Notes: generated by a model from the letters alone, not told the origin. DNA of 64,000 nucleotides from Streptomyces sp. TLI_235 (GCA_002300355.1 NSGV01000001.1:868001-932000); one strand, 5' to 3'. Positions 26,251 to 35,425 are shown, counted from the first letter of the stretch. Translations and numbers: made by a program.

Positions 26251-27129
26251 GTGAACGAACCCATCGTGGTCGGCTTCGACGGCTCGGCCGAGAGCATGGC
26301 CGCGCTGCACTGGGCGACCGCCGAGGCGAGGCTGCGCGGGGTGCCGCTGGAACTCCTCCAGGCCTGGCCGTGGCCCAAGCACCACGTGCTGGGCGGGGAG
26401 GACGCCGACCGGTGGGTGCGGCAGCAGCTGGCGGACCAGGAGGCCGCGGTGCGCGCAGCGGCCGGCGACGTCGACGTGCAGGCCCGGCTGGTGCCGGACG
26501 CGCCCGCCGCGGTGCTCACGGCCGCCGCGGAGAAGGCCTCCGTGCTGGTGCTGGGTTCGCGCGGCCTGAGCACACTGCGCGGCTTCCTGGTCGGCTCGGT
26601 CAGTCAGGAGGTGCTGGCCCGTGCCGCCTGCCCGGTCGTGCTGGTCCGGTCCGGTGGCGCACCGTCCGGTCCCGGCGCGGGCTCGGGCGCGGCGCAGGGG
26701 ACGGCCGTGGCGCTCGCGCTGGACCTGCGGCACGAGTGCCCCGAGGTGGTGGACTTCGCCTTCGGGACCGCCGCCCGGCGCGCGGTGCCGCTGCGGGTGC
26801 TGCACGCGGCGGGACCGCCGGCGGGCAGTGAGTACATGGCCTTCGGTGCGATCGCGGCGATCTCGGCCGACCTGACGACGGCCGAGCAGCAGGCCCTCGC
26901 CGACACCCTGGCACCGTGGCGGATCAGGTACCCGGAGGTCCGGGTGGAGTCGGCGGTGCTTCCCGGCAGTGCCGCCCACGCGGTGGTGGAGGCCGTCGGC
27001 GAGGACGTCGGGCTGCTGGTGGTCGGTCGGCACGACCGGCGGGTGACGTTCGGCGGGCACGTCGGACCGGTGGCCCATGCGGCGATCCACCACGTCACCT
27101 GCCCGGTCGCGGTCGTGCCGTACCGCTGA
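26251..27129 (+). CDS. Universal stress protein with two Usp domains
   Basis: A 292-residue tandem UspA protein. Domain 1 has IVVGFDGSAESMAALHWA and the ATP-binding motif GSRGLSTLRGFLVGSVSQ, followed by CPVVLVR. Domain 2 has VVGRHDRRVTFGGHVGPVAHAAIHHVTCPVAVVP, in which the ATP loop is less canonical. GTG start with GGGAGG in front. Tandem Usp proteins are cytosolic and respond to starvation or oxygen limitation in actinobacteria. It is divergent from the HTH-PNPOx gene, which supports a shared stress regulon. Confidence 0.9.
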   Translation: MNEPIVVGFDGSAESMAALHWATAEARLRGVPLELLQAWPWPKHHVLGGEDADRWVRQQLADQEAAVRAAAGDVDVQARLVPDAPAAVLTAAAEKASVLVLGSRGLSTLRGFLVGSVSQEVLARAACPVVLVRSGGAPSGPGAGSGAAQGTAVALALDLRHECPEVVDFAFGTAARRAVPLRVLHAAGPPAGSEYMAFGAIAAISADLTTAEQQALADTLAPWRIRYPEVRVESAVLPGSAAHAVVEAVGEDVGLLVVGRHDRRVTFGGHVGPVAHAAIHHVTCPVAVVPYR

Positions 27130-27321
27130 CCGGAGCCGAGGGTCCGTCACGTGCAGGGAACGGGGCACGTTCCACGCCGACGGTCGAGCCGCCCGCCCCG
27201 GTCGGCGGGCCGGCCGCCGCCGTCGGCGGGCTCGCCGCCGTGACGGCGCCGGTGGCGGTCGGTGTCCGCCTGAAGGATTGCGGCACGGCTCGCCGGCCCG
27301 GTCGGCGCATAGGGTCTGCGC

Positions 27322-27657
27322 ATGACCGTCCTGCGCTCCGTCCTGCTGTTCCTGCTCGCCGCCCTGCTGGAGATCGGCGGCGCCTGGCTGGTGTGGCAGG
27401 GTACCCGCGAGCACCGGGGCCTGGCGTGGATGGGGGCCGGCGTGCTGGCCCTCGGCGCGTACGGCTTTGTGGCGACACTGCAGGACGACGCGAACTTCGG
27501 CCGCATCCTCGCCGCGTACGGCGGTGTGTTCGTCGCGGGTTCGCTCGCCTGGGGGATGGTCGTGGACGGCTACCGGCCCGACCGGTACGACGTGATCGGC
27601 GCGCTGGTCTGCCTGGTCGGCGTGGCCGTCATCATGTACGCACCCCGCGGGCGCTGA
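27322..27657 (+). CDS. YnfA/UPF0060-family small membrane protein
   Basis: A 111-residue, four-helix membrane protein with the family signature [22 protein letters not shown], followed by [59 protein letters not shown]. YnfA proteins resemble small multidrug-resistance transporters, although their substrate is poorly known. The ATG lies exactly 6 bases behind TAGGGT (27310-27315) without a ribosome-binding site, so it should be leaderless. It stands alone, followed by a converging gene. Confidence 0.9.
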   Translation: MTVLRSVLLFLLAALLEIGGAWLVWQGTREHRGLAWMGAGVLALGAYGFVATLQDDANFGRILAAYGGVFVAGSLAWGMVVDGYRPDRYDVIGALVCLVGVAVIMYAPRGR

Positions 27658-27704
27658 CGGCACGTCCTACGGTCAGGACGGCCGGCGTGCGGCAGGGCCG
27701 CCCG

Positions 27705-28172
27705 TCAGACCGCGGCCGGGACGCCGTAGCGGGCGCGGGCGTCGGCGAGGGCTCCGGCCAGGGCGGCCGGGCGGCGGGTGGAGAGGTAGACGAACGGGCA
27801 GAGCAGGGACGGCTCGGTGATCTCGATCCGGACGGCCTGCGGAAGGAATCCGCGCATCAGCAGGCGCGCCTGCGGCCCGGCCCGCCGGGTGCGCCAGGCC
27901 AGCGCCTCGGCCTCGTCGAGGACCTCCACCCGGCCGAAGTGTTCGGCCCGCAGCACGATCGGCCCGGCCACGAGCACGCCGTCGCAGACCCGGATGCGCA
28001 CCGCGCCGTACCCGCGCAGCGCCCAGGCGACCACCGCCGGCAGCAGCGCGCCGCCGGTCGCGGCGGGCAGTGGTCCGAGCGGGAGCAGCGCGGCCGCCGT
28101 CCCGGCGGAGGCTGCCAGCGTGGCCAGCCACCAGCGCAGCGGGACGGAGAGCCGTTCGTCGTAGATCACCAC
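27705..28172 (-). CDS. DUF3093-family membrane protein
   Basis: A 155-residue protein that starts with VIYDERLSVPLRWWLATLAASAG, the signature of the actinobacterial DUF3093 family. Two adjacent helices (LATLAASAGTAAALLPLG, GGALLPAVVAWALRGYG) follow, then a soluble beta-rich part (VRIRVCDGVLVAGPIVL and PFVYLSTRRPAALAGALADAR). The start is a GTG-GTG pair without a ribosome-binding site. The function of the family is unknown. In many actinomycetes the gene lies near dut, which is not visible here. Confidence 0.82.
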   Translation of the reverse strand: MVIYDERLSVPLRWWLATLAASAGTAAALLPLGPLPAATGGALLPAVVAWALRGYGAVRIRVCDGVLVAGPIVLRAEHFGRVEVLDEAEALAWRTRRAGPQARLLMRGFLPQAVRIEITEPSLLCPFVYLSTRRPAALAGALADARARYGVPAAV

Positions 28173-28248
28173 ACCGCTGATGCTGCCATGTCCTTACGCC
28201 CGTACGGCGGTCGGCGCGTGGGCCGGCTGCGGCGGGCACGGCCGGCCG

Positions 28249-28761
28249 CTACGACCTGTGGCGCAGTTCGCCGGCGACCTGGTGGGTCCAGGCCCGGATC
28301 TGCTCGGCATTGCGGTAGTCGCCGCTGGTGCCGCGGCGGACCATGAGGCGGGCGAGCAGGCCGGGGGTGTCGGGGGCCATCCGGCCGCCGAAGGTGACGT
28401 GGCCGCGGGCGTGGAGGCGTTCCATCTCGCGTGCGGCGCCGGGGACGGGGAGGAGGTCCTCGCGTTCGGCGGTGCTGTCGATCGGGCCGCTGCTGAACAG
28501 CCAGACGGGGCGTTCGTTGAGGGCGTCGGCGTTGCGGTGGGCGCAGCGCACGGCGTCGCGGTGCCAGTGTCCGGCGTAGAGCGAGCCGCCGAGGATGACG
28601 GCGTCGTACGGGGAGACGTCGCGGACCTCGCCGGCCGGGAGGACGGCGGCGTCGAAGCCGTCCTGTCTGAGGGTGATGCCGATCTCGGCGGCGATCCCGG
28701 CGGTGGCGCCGTGCTTGCTGCCGTAGGCCACCAGGACTTTCCGGGTCTTCGTCGGGGTCAT
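28249..28761 (-). CDS. Flavodoxin-domain protein (HemG-like)
   Basis: A 170-residue protein of the flavodoxin fold. The FMN phosphate loop is VLVAYGSKHGATAGIAAEIG. YDAVILGGSLYAGHWHRDA and RPVWLFSSGPIDS are the other isoalloxazine-binding loops. It resembles the menaquinone-dependent protoporphyrinogen oxidase HemG and the many stress-linked flavodoxins of actinomycetes. The ATG at 28761 has GGGAGGAC in front. Its role is more likely in redox stress than in haem synthesis, because no haem gene is adjacent. Confidence 0.83.
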   Translation of the reverse strand: MTPTKTRKVLVAYGSKHGATAGIAAEIGITLRQDGFDAAVLPAGEVRDVSPYDAVILGGSLYAGHWHRDAVRCAHRNADALNERPVWLFSSGPIDSTAEREDLLPVPGAAREMERLHARGHVTFGGRMAPDTPGLLARLMVRRGTSGDYRNAEQIRAWTHQVAGELRHRS

Positions 28762-28969
28762 CGCGTCCTCCCGTCGGCGGTCGGCCGGGTGCGGGGCCGT
28801 TGTGCCCGGGGGCGGGGCCGACACTTCCAGGGTGGGCCACCGGCGGCGTGCCGGCCAGGGGCGGCCGTTCGGGTGACGGCCTGTGCGCGCCCGGGGTGCG
28901 TCGAAGGAGCGGCGGGCGGCCCGGGCACCCGGCGGCGCGGGCCGGTCGGGTGCTGGGGCGGGTCGGTGC

Positions 28970-29017
28970 GGGGCCGCGGAGGGCCGGGGCCGTGGAGGGC
29001 CGGGGCCGTGGTGGGCC
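28970..29017. repeat. Three 16-bp direct repeats
   Basis: The unit GGGGCCGYGGWGGGCC occurs three times in a row with a 16-base period between the flavodoxin and GH16 genes. The purpose is unknown. The repeats fall in the 265-base gap 28762-29026, which otherwise shows nothing. Confidence 0.6.
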
Positions 29018-29026
29018 GGGCGGCGG

Positions 29027-29677
29027 TCAGCGTTCGACGACGAGGCTGTGGCAGGTCCAGCTGAGCCGGGCGGGGCCGTTGGCGGGCGGGCGCGGGTGGT
29101 AGGTGCCGTCGGAGACGGAGAGGTTGACGATCAGGTAGGCGTGCCAGGCGGATCCGACGCCGCGGCGGTCGGAGTAGACGGCGACACCGTTGGCGTACCA
29201 GTCGACGGAGGTGCTGCCGAAGACGGTGCGGAGCTCGACGGTGGCGCCGGGGGCTATGCCGGCGGGGCCGCCGTGCCAGTAGCGGTAGCCGCCGCGGACG
29301 TGGTTGGAGACCTCCAGCAGGTCCGGGTTGTCCGGGTGGTACTCGAAGACGTCGATCTCGTTGCCGCCGTCCCGCCAGGTCCAGATGGCGGGCCAGGCGC
29401 CGAGCTCGGTGGGGAGGGTGACCCGGGCGAGCATGACGTCGCCGGGCAGCAGCTGGAAGCCGTCCGGGCTGCCTTCGGTGGTGAGCAGGTTGCAGTCCCA
29501 CAGGTCGCTGCCGAGCCGCCGGGTGGCGGCGAAGACGCCTCCCGGGCAGTAGGCGGTGGTGAGGTGGTCGAGCTTGTGGTCGCTCCTGTTGGTGGGCCCC
29601 ATCCGGGGATAGGCGCTGGTGCGCCCCGCCACCCACTGCCGTGCCGACGTGAAGTCCGCGCTGAAGACCGTTGCCAT
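29027..29677 (-). CDS. Glycoside hydrolase family 16 protein without signal peptide
   Basis: A 216-residue beta-jelly-roll enzyme. WPAIWTWRDGGNEIDVFEYH carries the GH16 active site E-I-D-V-F-E, with both catalytic Glu residues. FTSARQWVAGRTSAYP at the start and the C-terminal SWTCHSLVVER strands fit beta-glucanases and related enzymes that cut beta-1,3/1,4-glucans. No secretion signal is visible, and the GGGAGG ribosome-binding site fixes the start right at the domain. The enzyme would stay in the cytosol unless exported by another route. Its neighbour downstream encodes a flavodoxin. Confidence 0.82.
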   Translation of the reverse strand: MATVFSADFTSARQWVAGRTSAYPRMGPTNRSDHKLDHLTTAYCPGGVFAATRRLGSDLWDCNLLTTEGSPDGFQLLPGDVMLARVTLPTELGAWPAIWTWRDGGNEIDVFEYHPDNPDLLEVSNHVRGGYRYWHGGPAGIAPGATVELRTVFGSTSVDWYANGVAVYSDRRGVGSAWHAYLIVNLSVSDGTYHPRPPANGPARLSWTCHSLVVER

Positions 29678-29757
29678 CGCCGCCTCCCGGTTGCAGGTCC
29701 GCCGCGTGTTGGACGGACGCCGTCAATCACTGGGAGTGAATTACCCGTTACGGTTCG

Positions 29758-30366
29758 TCATATGCGAATCGGAGGTTCCGAATCCGGACCGGCCTGGGCA
29801 CCCCCGCCGGCCTGCGCAGCCACCCGCGCCACGCCGCCCCTCGCCGCATCGGCCCCGGCGGCCCCGGCGTCGTCGCGGCGGGTGCGGCGCAGTTCCTCCA
29901 GGCCGGTGGTCATCCGGCCGAGGAAGCGGGCGACGGTCCGCAGTTCGTCCGGGCTGAACTCGGCGGCCACGGTGTCGGTGCAGGCGGCGACGGGGGCGAA
30001 CCAGGCGGCGGCCATCCTGCTCGCGCCGGGGTTGTAGTGGACCTGGACCTGGCGGCGGTCGGCGGCGTCGCGGCTGCGGTGGATGTGTCCGGCGCGCTCC
30101 AGCCGGTCGAGGACGGCGGTCACCGCTCCGGAGGTGAGGGCGAGCTCCTCGCGCAGCCGGCTCGGGGTGACAGGGCCGGGGGCGATGCCGGTGGAGCCGC
30201 GCATGATCGCGAGCAGCGCCTGGACGTCGGTGGCGTGCAGGCCCTGGGCGGCGGCGAAGTCGTGGCCGAGCAGGTTCATCTCGGAGGCGAGCCCTTGCAG
30301 GAGGTTGCCGAAGGCCTTGCTGTCGGGCGGCCGGGGCGCTTCGGCGGTCGGCTCCTGCTCGGACAA
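29758..30366 (-). CDS. MarR-family regulator with TTG start
   Basis: A 202-residue winged-helix protein. The recognition part reads TPSRLREELALTSGAVTAVLDRLERAGHIHRSR, and the wing is DAADRRQVQVHYNPG. A C-terminal Ala/Gly-rich tail (about 35 residues) is unusual for MarR proteins. The start is a TTG with AGAGGTGA in front. The gene is divergent from an MMPL exporter with an inverted repeat between them, the standard layout of a MarR protein repressing its exporter gene. Confidence 0.87.
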   Translation of the reverse strand: MSEQEPTAEAPRPPDSKAFGNLLQGLASEMNLLGHDFAAAQGLHATDVQALLAIMRGSTGIAPGPVTPSRLREELALTSGAVTAVLDRLERAGHIHRSRDAADRRQVQVHYNPGASRMAAAWFAPVAACTDTVAAEFSPDELRTVARFLGRMTTGLEELRRTRRDDAGAAGADAARGGVARVAAQAGGGAQAGPDSEPPIRI

Positions 30367-30459
30367 GGGTCACCTCTCGACGGGTCGCGCACACGGGCGG
30401 ACCGGGCGGGTCTCGCACGGGTCGCCCCCAGCCTAGGGCGTGACAGCCCCGCTCCGATT

Positions 30460-30497
30460 ATCTCAATGGTCAAGTCTTTCAATGATTGAGATATCAT
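30460..30497. promoter_or_regulatory. Divergent MarR operator and exporter promoter
   Basis: ATCTCAAT (30460-30467) and ATTGAGAT (30485-30492) form an 8-bp inverted repeat with a 17-base spacer. Inside it, TCAATGATTGA (30479-30489) is a perfect 11-bp palindrome. A TATCAT -10 box for the exporter follows at 30492-30497, so a bound repressor would cover the promoter. This AT-rich patch stands out from its surroundings. Confidence 0.65.
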
Positions 30498-30530
30498 CGC
30501 GCCGACCGTCGACCGATCCGGAGGACCCCC

Positions 30531-32636
30531 GTGCCACCTCGCCGTATCCGGTTCCTGCTGCCCCTGGCCCTCGTCCTCGTCTGGCTCGCGCTGGGCGGGG
30601 CCTTCGGCTCCTTCGCGGGCCGCCTGTCCGAGGTGTCCACCAACGACCGGGCCGCGTTCCTGCCGAAGAGCGCCGAGTCCACCAGGGTCGCCGCGCTGGA
30701 GAAGGGCTTCCAGGCCGAGGGCAGCCTCCCGGTGATCGTGGTCTGGGAGGCCCGCGAGGGCTCGGTCACCGCCGCGCAGCGCACCGCCGCCGACCGCGCG
30801 CTGCGGGCGGCCGCAGCGGTGCCGGGCGCGACCGGCCAGGCCTCCCCCGCCCAGCCGTCCGCGGACGGGCGCGCGCTGGAGGGCGTGGTGGCGCTCCGCT
30901 CCGACCTCGGCCGGGCGACCGTGGACAGCGTGGACGCCGTCCGCGCCCGGGTCGCGCAGGTGCCCGGCACCACCGTCGCACTGGCCGGCCCGGCGGCGAT
31001 CGCGGCGGACCTCGGCGGCGCCTTCGCCGGCATCGACGGCCTGCTGCTGGGCGTCGCGCTCGGAGTGGTCCTGGTGATCCTGCTCGCCGTCTACCGCAGC
31101 TTTCTGCTGCCGCTGCTGGTGATCGTCGGCGCGGTCTTCGCGCTCGGAGTCGCCTGCGCCCTGGTGTACGTGCTGGCGCAGCACGGCGTGGTCCGGGTGG
31201 ACGGGCAGATCCAGGGCCTGCTGTCGATCCTGGTGATCGGCGCGGCGACCGACTACGCCCTGCTGCTGACCGCCCGCTTCCGCGAGGAGCTTCCGCTGCA
31301 CCCGGACCGGTTCGCCGCGATGCGGACGGCCTGGCGGCGCTCCGCCGAGCCGATCGTCGCGTCCGGGCTGACGGTCGCCCTGGGCCTGCTGGTGCTGCTG
31401 CTCTCCGACCTGACGAACAACCGGGCGCTCGGCCCGGTCGGGGCGATCGGCATCTGCTGCGCGGTGGTCTCGGCGCTGACCTTCCTGCCCGCCGCGCTGG
31501 TGCTGTGCGGCCGCGCCGCCTACTGGCCGGCCCGGCCGCCGGCGGACGGTTCCGCCCCGGTGCACGGCATCTGGCGGCGGGTGGCCTCGCTGGTGGGGCG
31601 CCGGCCCCGGACGACCTGGGTGGCGGCCCTGGCCGCGCTGGTGGCCTGCGCCGCCTTCGCGCCCGCGCTGGACGCCCGCGGTGTCGCGCAGACCGACCTG
31701 TTCGTCAAGGAGCAGCCGAGCGTCGTCGCCCAGCGGGTGCTGTCGGCGCACTTCCCCGGCGGCTCCGGCAACCCCGCGGTGATCGTCGCGAAGGAGGACC
31801 GGGCGGCGGCGGTCACGGCGGCCGCCCGCGCCGTCCCCGGGGTGAGCGCGGTCGCGGCCTTCACCGGCGGCGCGCCGGACGGCCCGGCGAAGGTGGTCGA
31901 CGGCCTCGTCCGGCTGGACGCCACCCTGGCCGACCCGGCGGACGGCGACGCCGCCGTGGCGACGGTGCTCCGGCTGCGCACCGCCGTCCACGCGGTGACG
32001 GGCGCGGACGCCCTGGTCGGCGGCTACACCGCGCAGCAGGAGGACACCCGGGCGACCGCCTCGCGGGACCGCGGCGTGATCGTCCCGGTGGTGCTGCTGT
32101 GCATCCTGCTGATCCTGATCGTGCTGCTGCGCTCGCTGGTGGCGCCGCTGCTGCTGGCGGCGAGCGTGGCACTGTCGTACCTGGCGGTGCTCGGCGTCTG
32201 CGCGGTGGTCTTCCCGCACGTGTTCGGCTTCCCGGCCACCGACCCGTCCGTCCCGCTGTACGGCTACGTCTTCCTGGTGGCGCTGGGCGTGGACTACAAC
32301 ATCTTCCTGATGACCCGGGCCCGCGAGGAGTCCCTGCGGCACGGCACCCGGGAGGGCGTGCTGCGGGCGCTCACCGCGACCGGCGGGGTGATCACCTCGG
32401 CGGGCGTGGTGCTGGCCGCGACGTTCGCCGCCCTCGGTGTGATCCCGCTGGCGTTCCTGGTGCAGATCGCCTTCATCGTCGCCTTCGGCGTGCTGCTGGA
32501 CACCCTGCTGGTCCGCTCGCTGCTCGTCCCCGCGCTCGTCCACGACCTCGGTGCGCGGGCCTGGTGGCCGGCCAGGATCGACCCCGCGGGCAGCCCGGCG
32601 GAGCCGGTCGGCGAGCAGGTCCCGGCGGCCCGCTGA
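30531..32636 (+). CDS. MMPL-family RND exporter
   Basis: A 701-residue transporter with two repeats, each with one helix, a large extracytoplasmic domain and five helices. The first repeat starts RFLLPLALVLVWLALGG; the second starts TTWVAALAALVACAAFAP. The conserved proton-relay patches are LSILVIGAATDYALLLTARFREE and YVFLVALGVDYNIFLMTRAREE, each with the buried Asp-Tyr pair. Substrates of actinomycete MMPL proteins are lipids or antibiotics. The GTG at 30531 has GGAGGA at 30520-30525. It is divergent from, and presumably repressed by, the MarR protein. Confidence 0.9.
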   Translation: MPPRRIRFLLPLALVLVWLALGGAFGSFAGRLSEVSTNDRAAFLPKSAESTRVAALEKGFQAEGSLPVIVVWEAREGSVTAAQRTAADRALRAAAAVPGATGQASPAQPSADGRALEGVVALRSDLGRATVDSVDAVRARVAQVPGTTVALAGPAAIAADLGGAFAGIDGLLLGVALGVVLVILLAVYRSFLLPLLVIVGAVFALGVACALVYVLAQHGVVRVDGQIQGLLSILVIGAATDYALLLTARFREELPLHPDRFAAMRTAWRRSAEPIVASGLTVALGLLVLLLSDLTNNRALGPVGAIGICCAVVSALTFLPAALVLCGRAAYWPARPPADGSAPVHGIWRRVASLVGRRPRTTWVAALAALVACAAFAPALDARGVAQTDLFVKEQPSVVAQRVLSAHFPGGSGNPAVIVAKEDRAAAVTAAARAVPGVSAVAAFTGGAPDGPAKVVDGLVRLDATLADPADGDAAVATVLRLRTAVHAVTGADALVGGYTAQQEDTRATASRDRGVIVPVVLLCILLILIVLLRSLVAPLLLAASVALSYLAVLGVCAVVFPHVFGFPATDPSVPLYGYVFLVALGVDYNIFLMTRAREESLRHGTREGVLRALTATGGVITSAGVVLAATFAALGVIPLAFLVQIAFIVAFGVLLDTLLVRSLLVPALVHDLGARAWWPARIDPAGSPAEPVGEQVPAAR

Positions 32637-32802
32637 GCCGGGACGCCGTCCCGCTGTCCAAGCCGGGCGGGCGGGCGTACGGTGGCCACACGGCACCGCG
32701 CGCCCGCCCGGCCGCGCCCGCCGTCCCCGCACCCTCCGGCTCCGCGCCCCCGGCCCCGCGCCGCCCCCTGCACCCGCCTCCGCAGTTCCTGCCCGACCCC
32801 CA

Positions 32803-32839
32803 CCCTGACGCCCAGCGCCACGCCCTGACGCCCAGCGCC
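32803..32839. repeat. 17-bp direct repeat upstream of gltD
   Basis: CCCTGACGCCCAGCGCC occurs at 32803-32819 and again at 32823-32839, with a 20-base period, just before the ribosome-binding site of the gltD-like gene. It may be a small duplication or a double protein site; nothing more can be said. Confidence 0.6.
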
Positions 32840-32863
32840 GAACCGCACCGCTGGAGGCCGACG

Positions 32864-34375
32864 ATGGCCGACCCCAAGGCGTTCCTCACCACGCCGCGGC
32901 TGCTCCGCACCCGCCGTGCCGTCGCGGCCCGGGTGCACGACTGGGAGGAGGTGTACGAGCACCGGGCGCTGCTCCCGATCATCAGCGACCAGGCGGCCCG
33001 CTGCATGGACTGCGGCCTCCCCTTCTGCCACCAGGCCTGTCCGCTGGGCAATCTCGTCCCGGAGTGGAACCGGCTGGTCTCCGCGGACGACTGGCGCGAC
33101 GCCGTCGAGCGGCTGGCCGCCACCAACAACTTCCCGGAGTTCACCGGCCGGCTCTGCCCGGCGCCCTGCGAGAGCGCCTGCGTGCTGGGCATCATCGCCG
33201 ACCCGGTGACCATCAAGAACGTCGAACTGGCCATCGCCGACCATGCCTGGGAGCACGGGCTGGAGCCGCCGCGACCGCCCGGGCGCCGCACCGGCCGCAC
33301 CGTCTCGGTGGTCGGCTCCGGCCCGGCCGGGCTGGCCGCCGCCCAGCAGCTCACCCGGGCCGGCCACACCGTCACCGTGTACGAGCGCACCGACCGGATC
33401 GGCGGCCTGCTGCGCTACGGCATCCCGGACTTCCGGCTGGAGAAGCACCGCCTGGACCGCCGGATCGAGCAGCTCCGGGCGGAGGGGACGCGGTTCCGCA
33501 CCGGCGTGGCCGTCGGCCGGGACCTGCCCGCCGACCGGCTGCGGGCCGACAGCGACGCCGTCGTGATCGCGGTCGGCGCCACCGCCTGGCGCGAACTCCC
33601 GGTCCCCGGCAGGGAGTCGACCGGCATCCACCAGGCGATGGAGTACCTGCCGCTGGCCAACCGGGTGGTGGCCGGCGACCTGCCGCAGTCCCCGGTCAGC
33701 GCGCACGGCCGGCATGTGGTGGTGATCGGCGGCGGCGACACCGCGGCCGACTGCGTCGGCACCGCCATCCGCCAGGAGGCACTGGATGTCCGGCAGTTGG
33801 ACATCAACCCGCGGCCGCCGGAGGACCGTCCGCAGGCGCAGCCGTGGCCGGTCCACCCCAAGGTGCACCGGGCGACCACCTCGCACGAGGAGGCCGGCGA
33901 ACTACGGCCGCCCGCACTGCCGGACCCTGACATCCGGGCCTACGCCTCGACCACCGTGTGCTTCGACGCGGACGGCGGCGGGCACGTCACCGCCGTCCGG
34001 ATCGCCGACGCGGCGCCCGGCAGCCGCACGCCGGTGGCCGGCACCGAGCACGCGCTCCCGGCCGACCTGGTGCTGCTCGCCCTGGGCTTCTCCGGCCCGG
34101 AGCACGGCACCGGTCTGGCCGAGCAGTTGGGCCTCGGCCTGGACGGCCGCGGCAACCTGGCGAGGGACGGGCGGTTCGCCGCCGGGCCGGAGGGCGTCTT
34201 CGTCGCGGGCGACGCGGGCCGCGGACAGTCCCTGGTCGTCTGGGCGATCGCCGAGGGCCGGGCGGCGGCCGCGGCCGTGCACCGCTACCTCACCGGTCGG
34301 GACGAACTGCCCTCCCCGATCACCCCGGCCGACCACGCCATCACCGCCGAGGACCTGCCGCCGCTGCCCGCCTGA
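32864..34375 (+). CDS. gltD: Glutamate synthase small subunit-like FAD/Fe-S oxidoreductase
   Basis: A 503-residue GltD. The N-terminal Fe-S domain has CMDCGLPFCHQACPLGNLVPEWN and CPAPCESACVLG, the two [4Fe-4S] Cys clusters. The FAD motif VVGSGPAGLAAAQQL and NADPH motif VVIGGGDTAADCVG follow, and GVFVAGDAGRGQSLVVWAIAEGR ends the FAD site. The length is normal. The small subunit passes NADPH electrons to the large subunit GltB, but no gltB lies on either side here, so it may serve another partner. ATG with GGAGG in front. Confidence 0.88.
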   Translation: MADPKAFLTTPRLLRTRRAVAARVHDWEEVYEHRALLPIISDQAARCMDCGLPFCHQACPLGNLVPEWNRLVSADDWRDAVERLAATNNFPEFTGRLCPAPCESACVLGIIADPVTIKNVELAIADHAWEHGLEPPRPPGRRTGRTVSVVGSGPAGLAAAQQLTRAGHTVTVYERTDRIGGLLRYGIPDFRLEKHRLDRRIEQLRAEGTRFRTGVAVGRDLPADRLRADSDAVVIAVGATAWRELPVPGRESTGIHQAMEYLPLANRVVAGDLPQSPVSAHGRHVVVIGGGDTAADCVGTAIRQEALDVRQLDINPRPPEDRPQAQPWPVHPKVHRATTSHEEAGELRPPALPDPDIRAYASTTVCFDADGGGHVTAVRIADAAPGSRTPVAGTEHALPADLVLLALGFSGPEHGTGLAEQLGLGLDGRGNLARDGRFAAGPEGVFVAGDAGRGQSLVVWAIAEGRAAAAAVHRYLTGRDELPSPITPADHAITAEDLPPLPA

Positions 34376-34422
34376 ACCCGCACCGCCCGTCCGGCCGGTG
34401 GCGCGGATCCCGCCCGCGCCGC

Positions 34423-35319
34423 TCAGTCCCGCGTCAGCAACTCCCGTACGCAGGAGCGCAGCCAGGCGTGCGCCGGGTCGGCGTCGTGCCGCGGGTGCCA
34501 GGCCAGGCCGAACGGCAGCGCGGGCAGGTCCAGCGGGATCTCGACCGCCACCAGGCCGAGCGCCTCGGCCAGGTGGCGGCTGCGGGCGGTGGTCAGGCCG
34601 ACCAGGTCGGTGGTCCGCAGCACGAAGAGCGCCGCCGGATAGGTCGCCACCGTGCCCACCACCGTGCGGGAGAGCCCGAGTTCGGCGAGCGCGGTGTCGA
34701 TCGGCCCGTGCGGCCGGCCGCGCCGGGAGACTCCGAGATGCCGCCCGGCGGCGAACCGCTCCGGGGTCGACGGCCCGTCCAGCAGCGGGTGTCCGGGCCG
34801 GACGACGGCCAGCATGCGGTCCTCGTAGAGCTGTTCCACCCGCACCTCGGGCGCGGTGGTGTCGATCACGCCGACCTCCAGGTCCGCGGTGCCCTCACGC
34901 AGCGCCGGCGCGTCCACATGGCTCTCGCCGAGGAAGCGCAGCCGTACCCCTGGCGCCTCCGCCGCGGTGCGGGCGAACAGCGCCGCCCCGTGCGCGGCGG
35001 CGAAGGCGTCGTGCGCGAGGACGGTGAACGTCCGGTCCAGGGTGCGCAGATCGACCTGTCCGGCGGCGCTGAACAGCCCGCGGGCGCGCTCCACCACCGC
35101 CCGCACCTCCGGGTGGATCGCGAGGGCGTGCGGGGTGGGGACCATCGACCGGCCCGCCCGGACGAGCACGGGATCACCGAGCGCCCGGCGGATCCTGCCC
35201 AGGGTGCGGCTCGTCGCCGGCTCGGACAGGTGCAGCCGGGCCGCCGCCCCCGACACACTGCGCTCCTCCAGCAGGACGTCCAGCGCGACCAGCAGGTTGA
35301 GGTCCATTCCCGATTGCAT
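34423..35319 (-). CDS. LysR-family regulator
   Basis: A 298-residue LysR protein. The N-terminal winged helix reads DLNLLVALDVLLEERSVSGAAARLHLSEPATSRTLGRIRRALGDPVLVRAG. A substrate-binding domain with two Rossmann-like lobes follows (DLEVGVIDTTAPEVRVEQL, TTDLVGLTTARSRHLAEALGL). The ATG at 35319 is chosen because GGAAGG lies about 10 bases upstream; in-frame ATGs at 35307 and 35328 also exist. It is divergent from an MFS exporter, the usual target of such a pair. The gap holds a TTGC/GCAA-type imperfect dyad. Confidence 0.88.
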   Translation of the reverse strand: MQSGMDLNLLVALDVLLEERSVSGAAARLHLSEPATSRTLGRIRRALGDPVLVRAGRSMVPTPHALAIHPEVRAVVERARGLFSAAGQVDLRTLDRTFTVLAHDAFAAAHGAALFARTAAEAPGVRLRFLGESHVDAPALREGTADLEVGVIDTTAPEVRVEQLYEDRMLAVVRPGHPLLDGPSTPERFAAGRHLGVSRRGRPHGPIDTALAELGLSRTVVGTVATYPAALFVLRTTDLVGLTTARSRHLAEALGLVAVEIPLDLPALPFGLAWHPRHDADPAHAWLRSCVRELLTRD

Positions 35320-35425
35320 TCCGCGCATTCCTTCCGTGCGAAACATGCACTGGAAGCAATCCAAGCACCGGCCTACGGTGGACGGGAACCCACACACCCC
35401 CGCTCCGGAAGGAGCCCACCCGCCC

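Noticed and set aside
34400..34420. Terminator between gltD and the LysR gene
   Set aside because: Only a 7-bp stem (GGCGCGG/CCGCGCC); too weak to call in this base composition.
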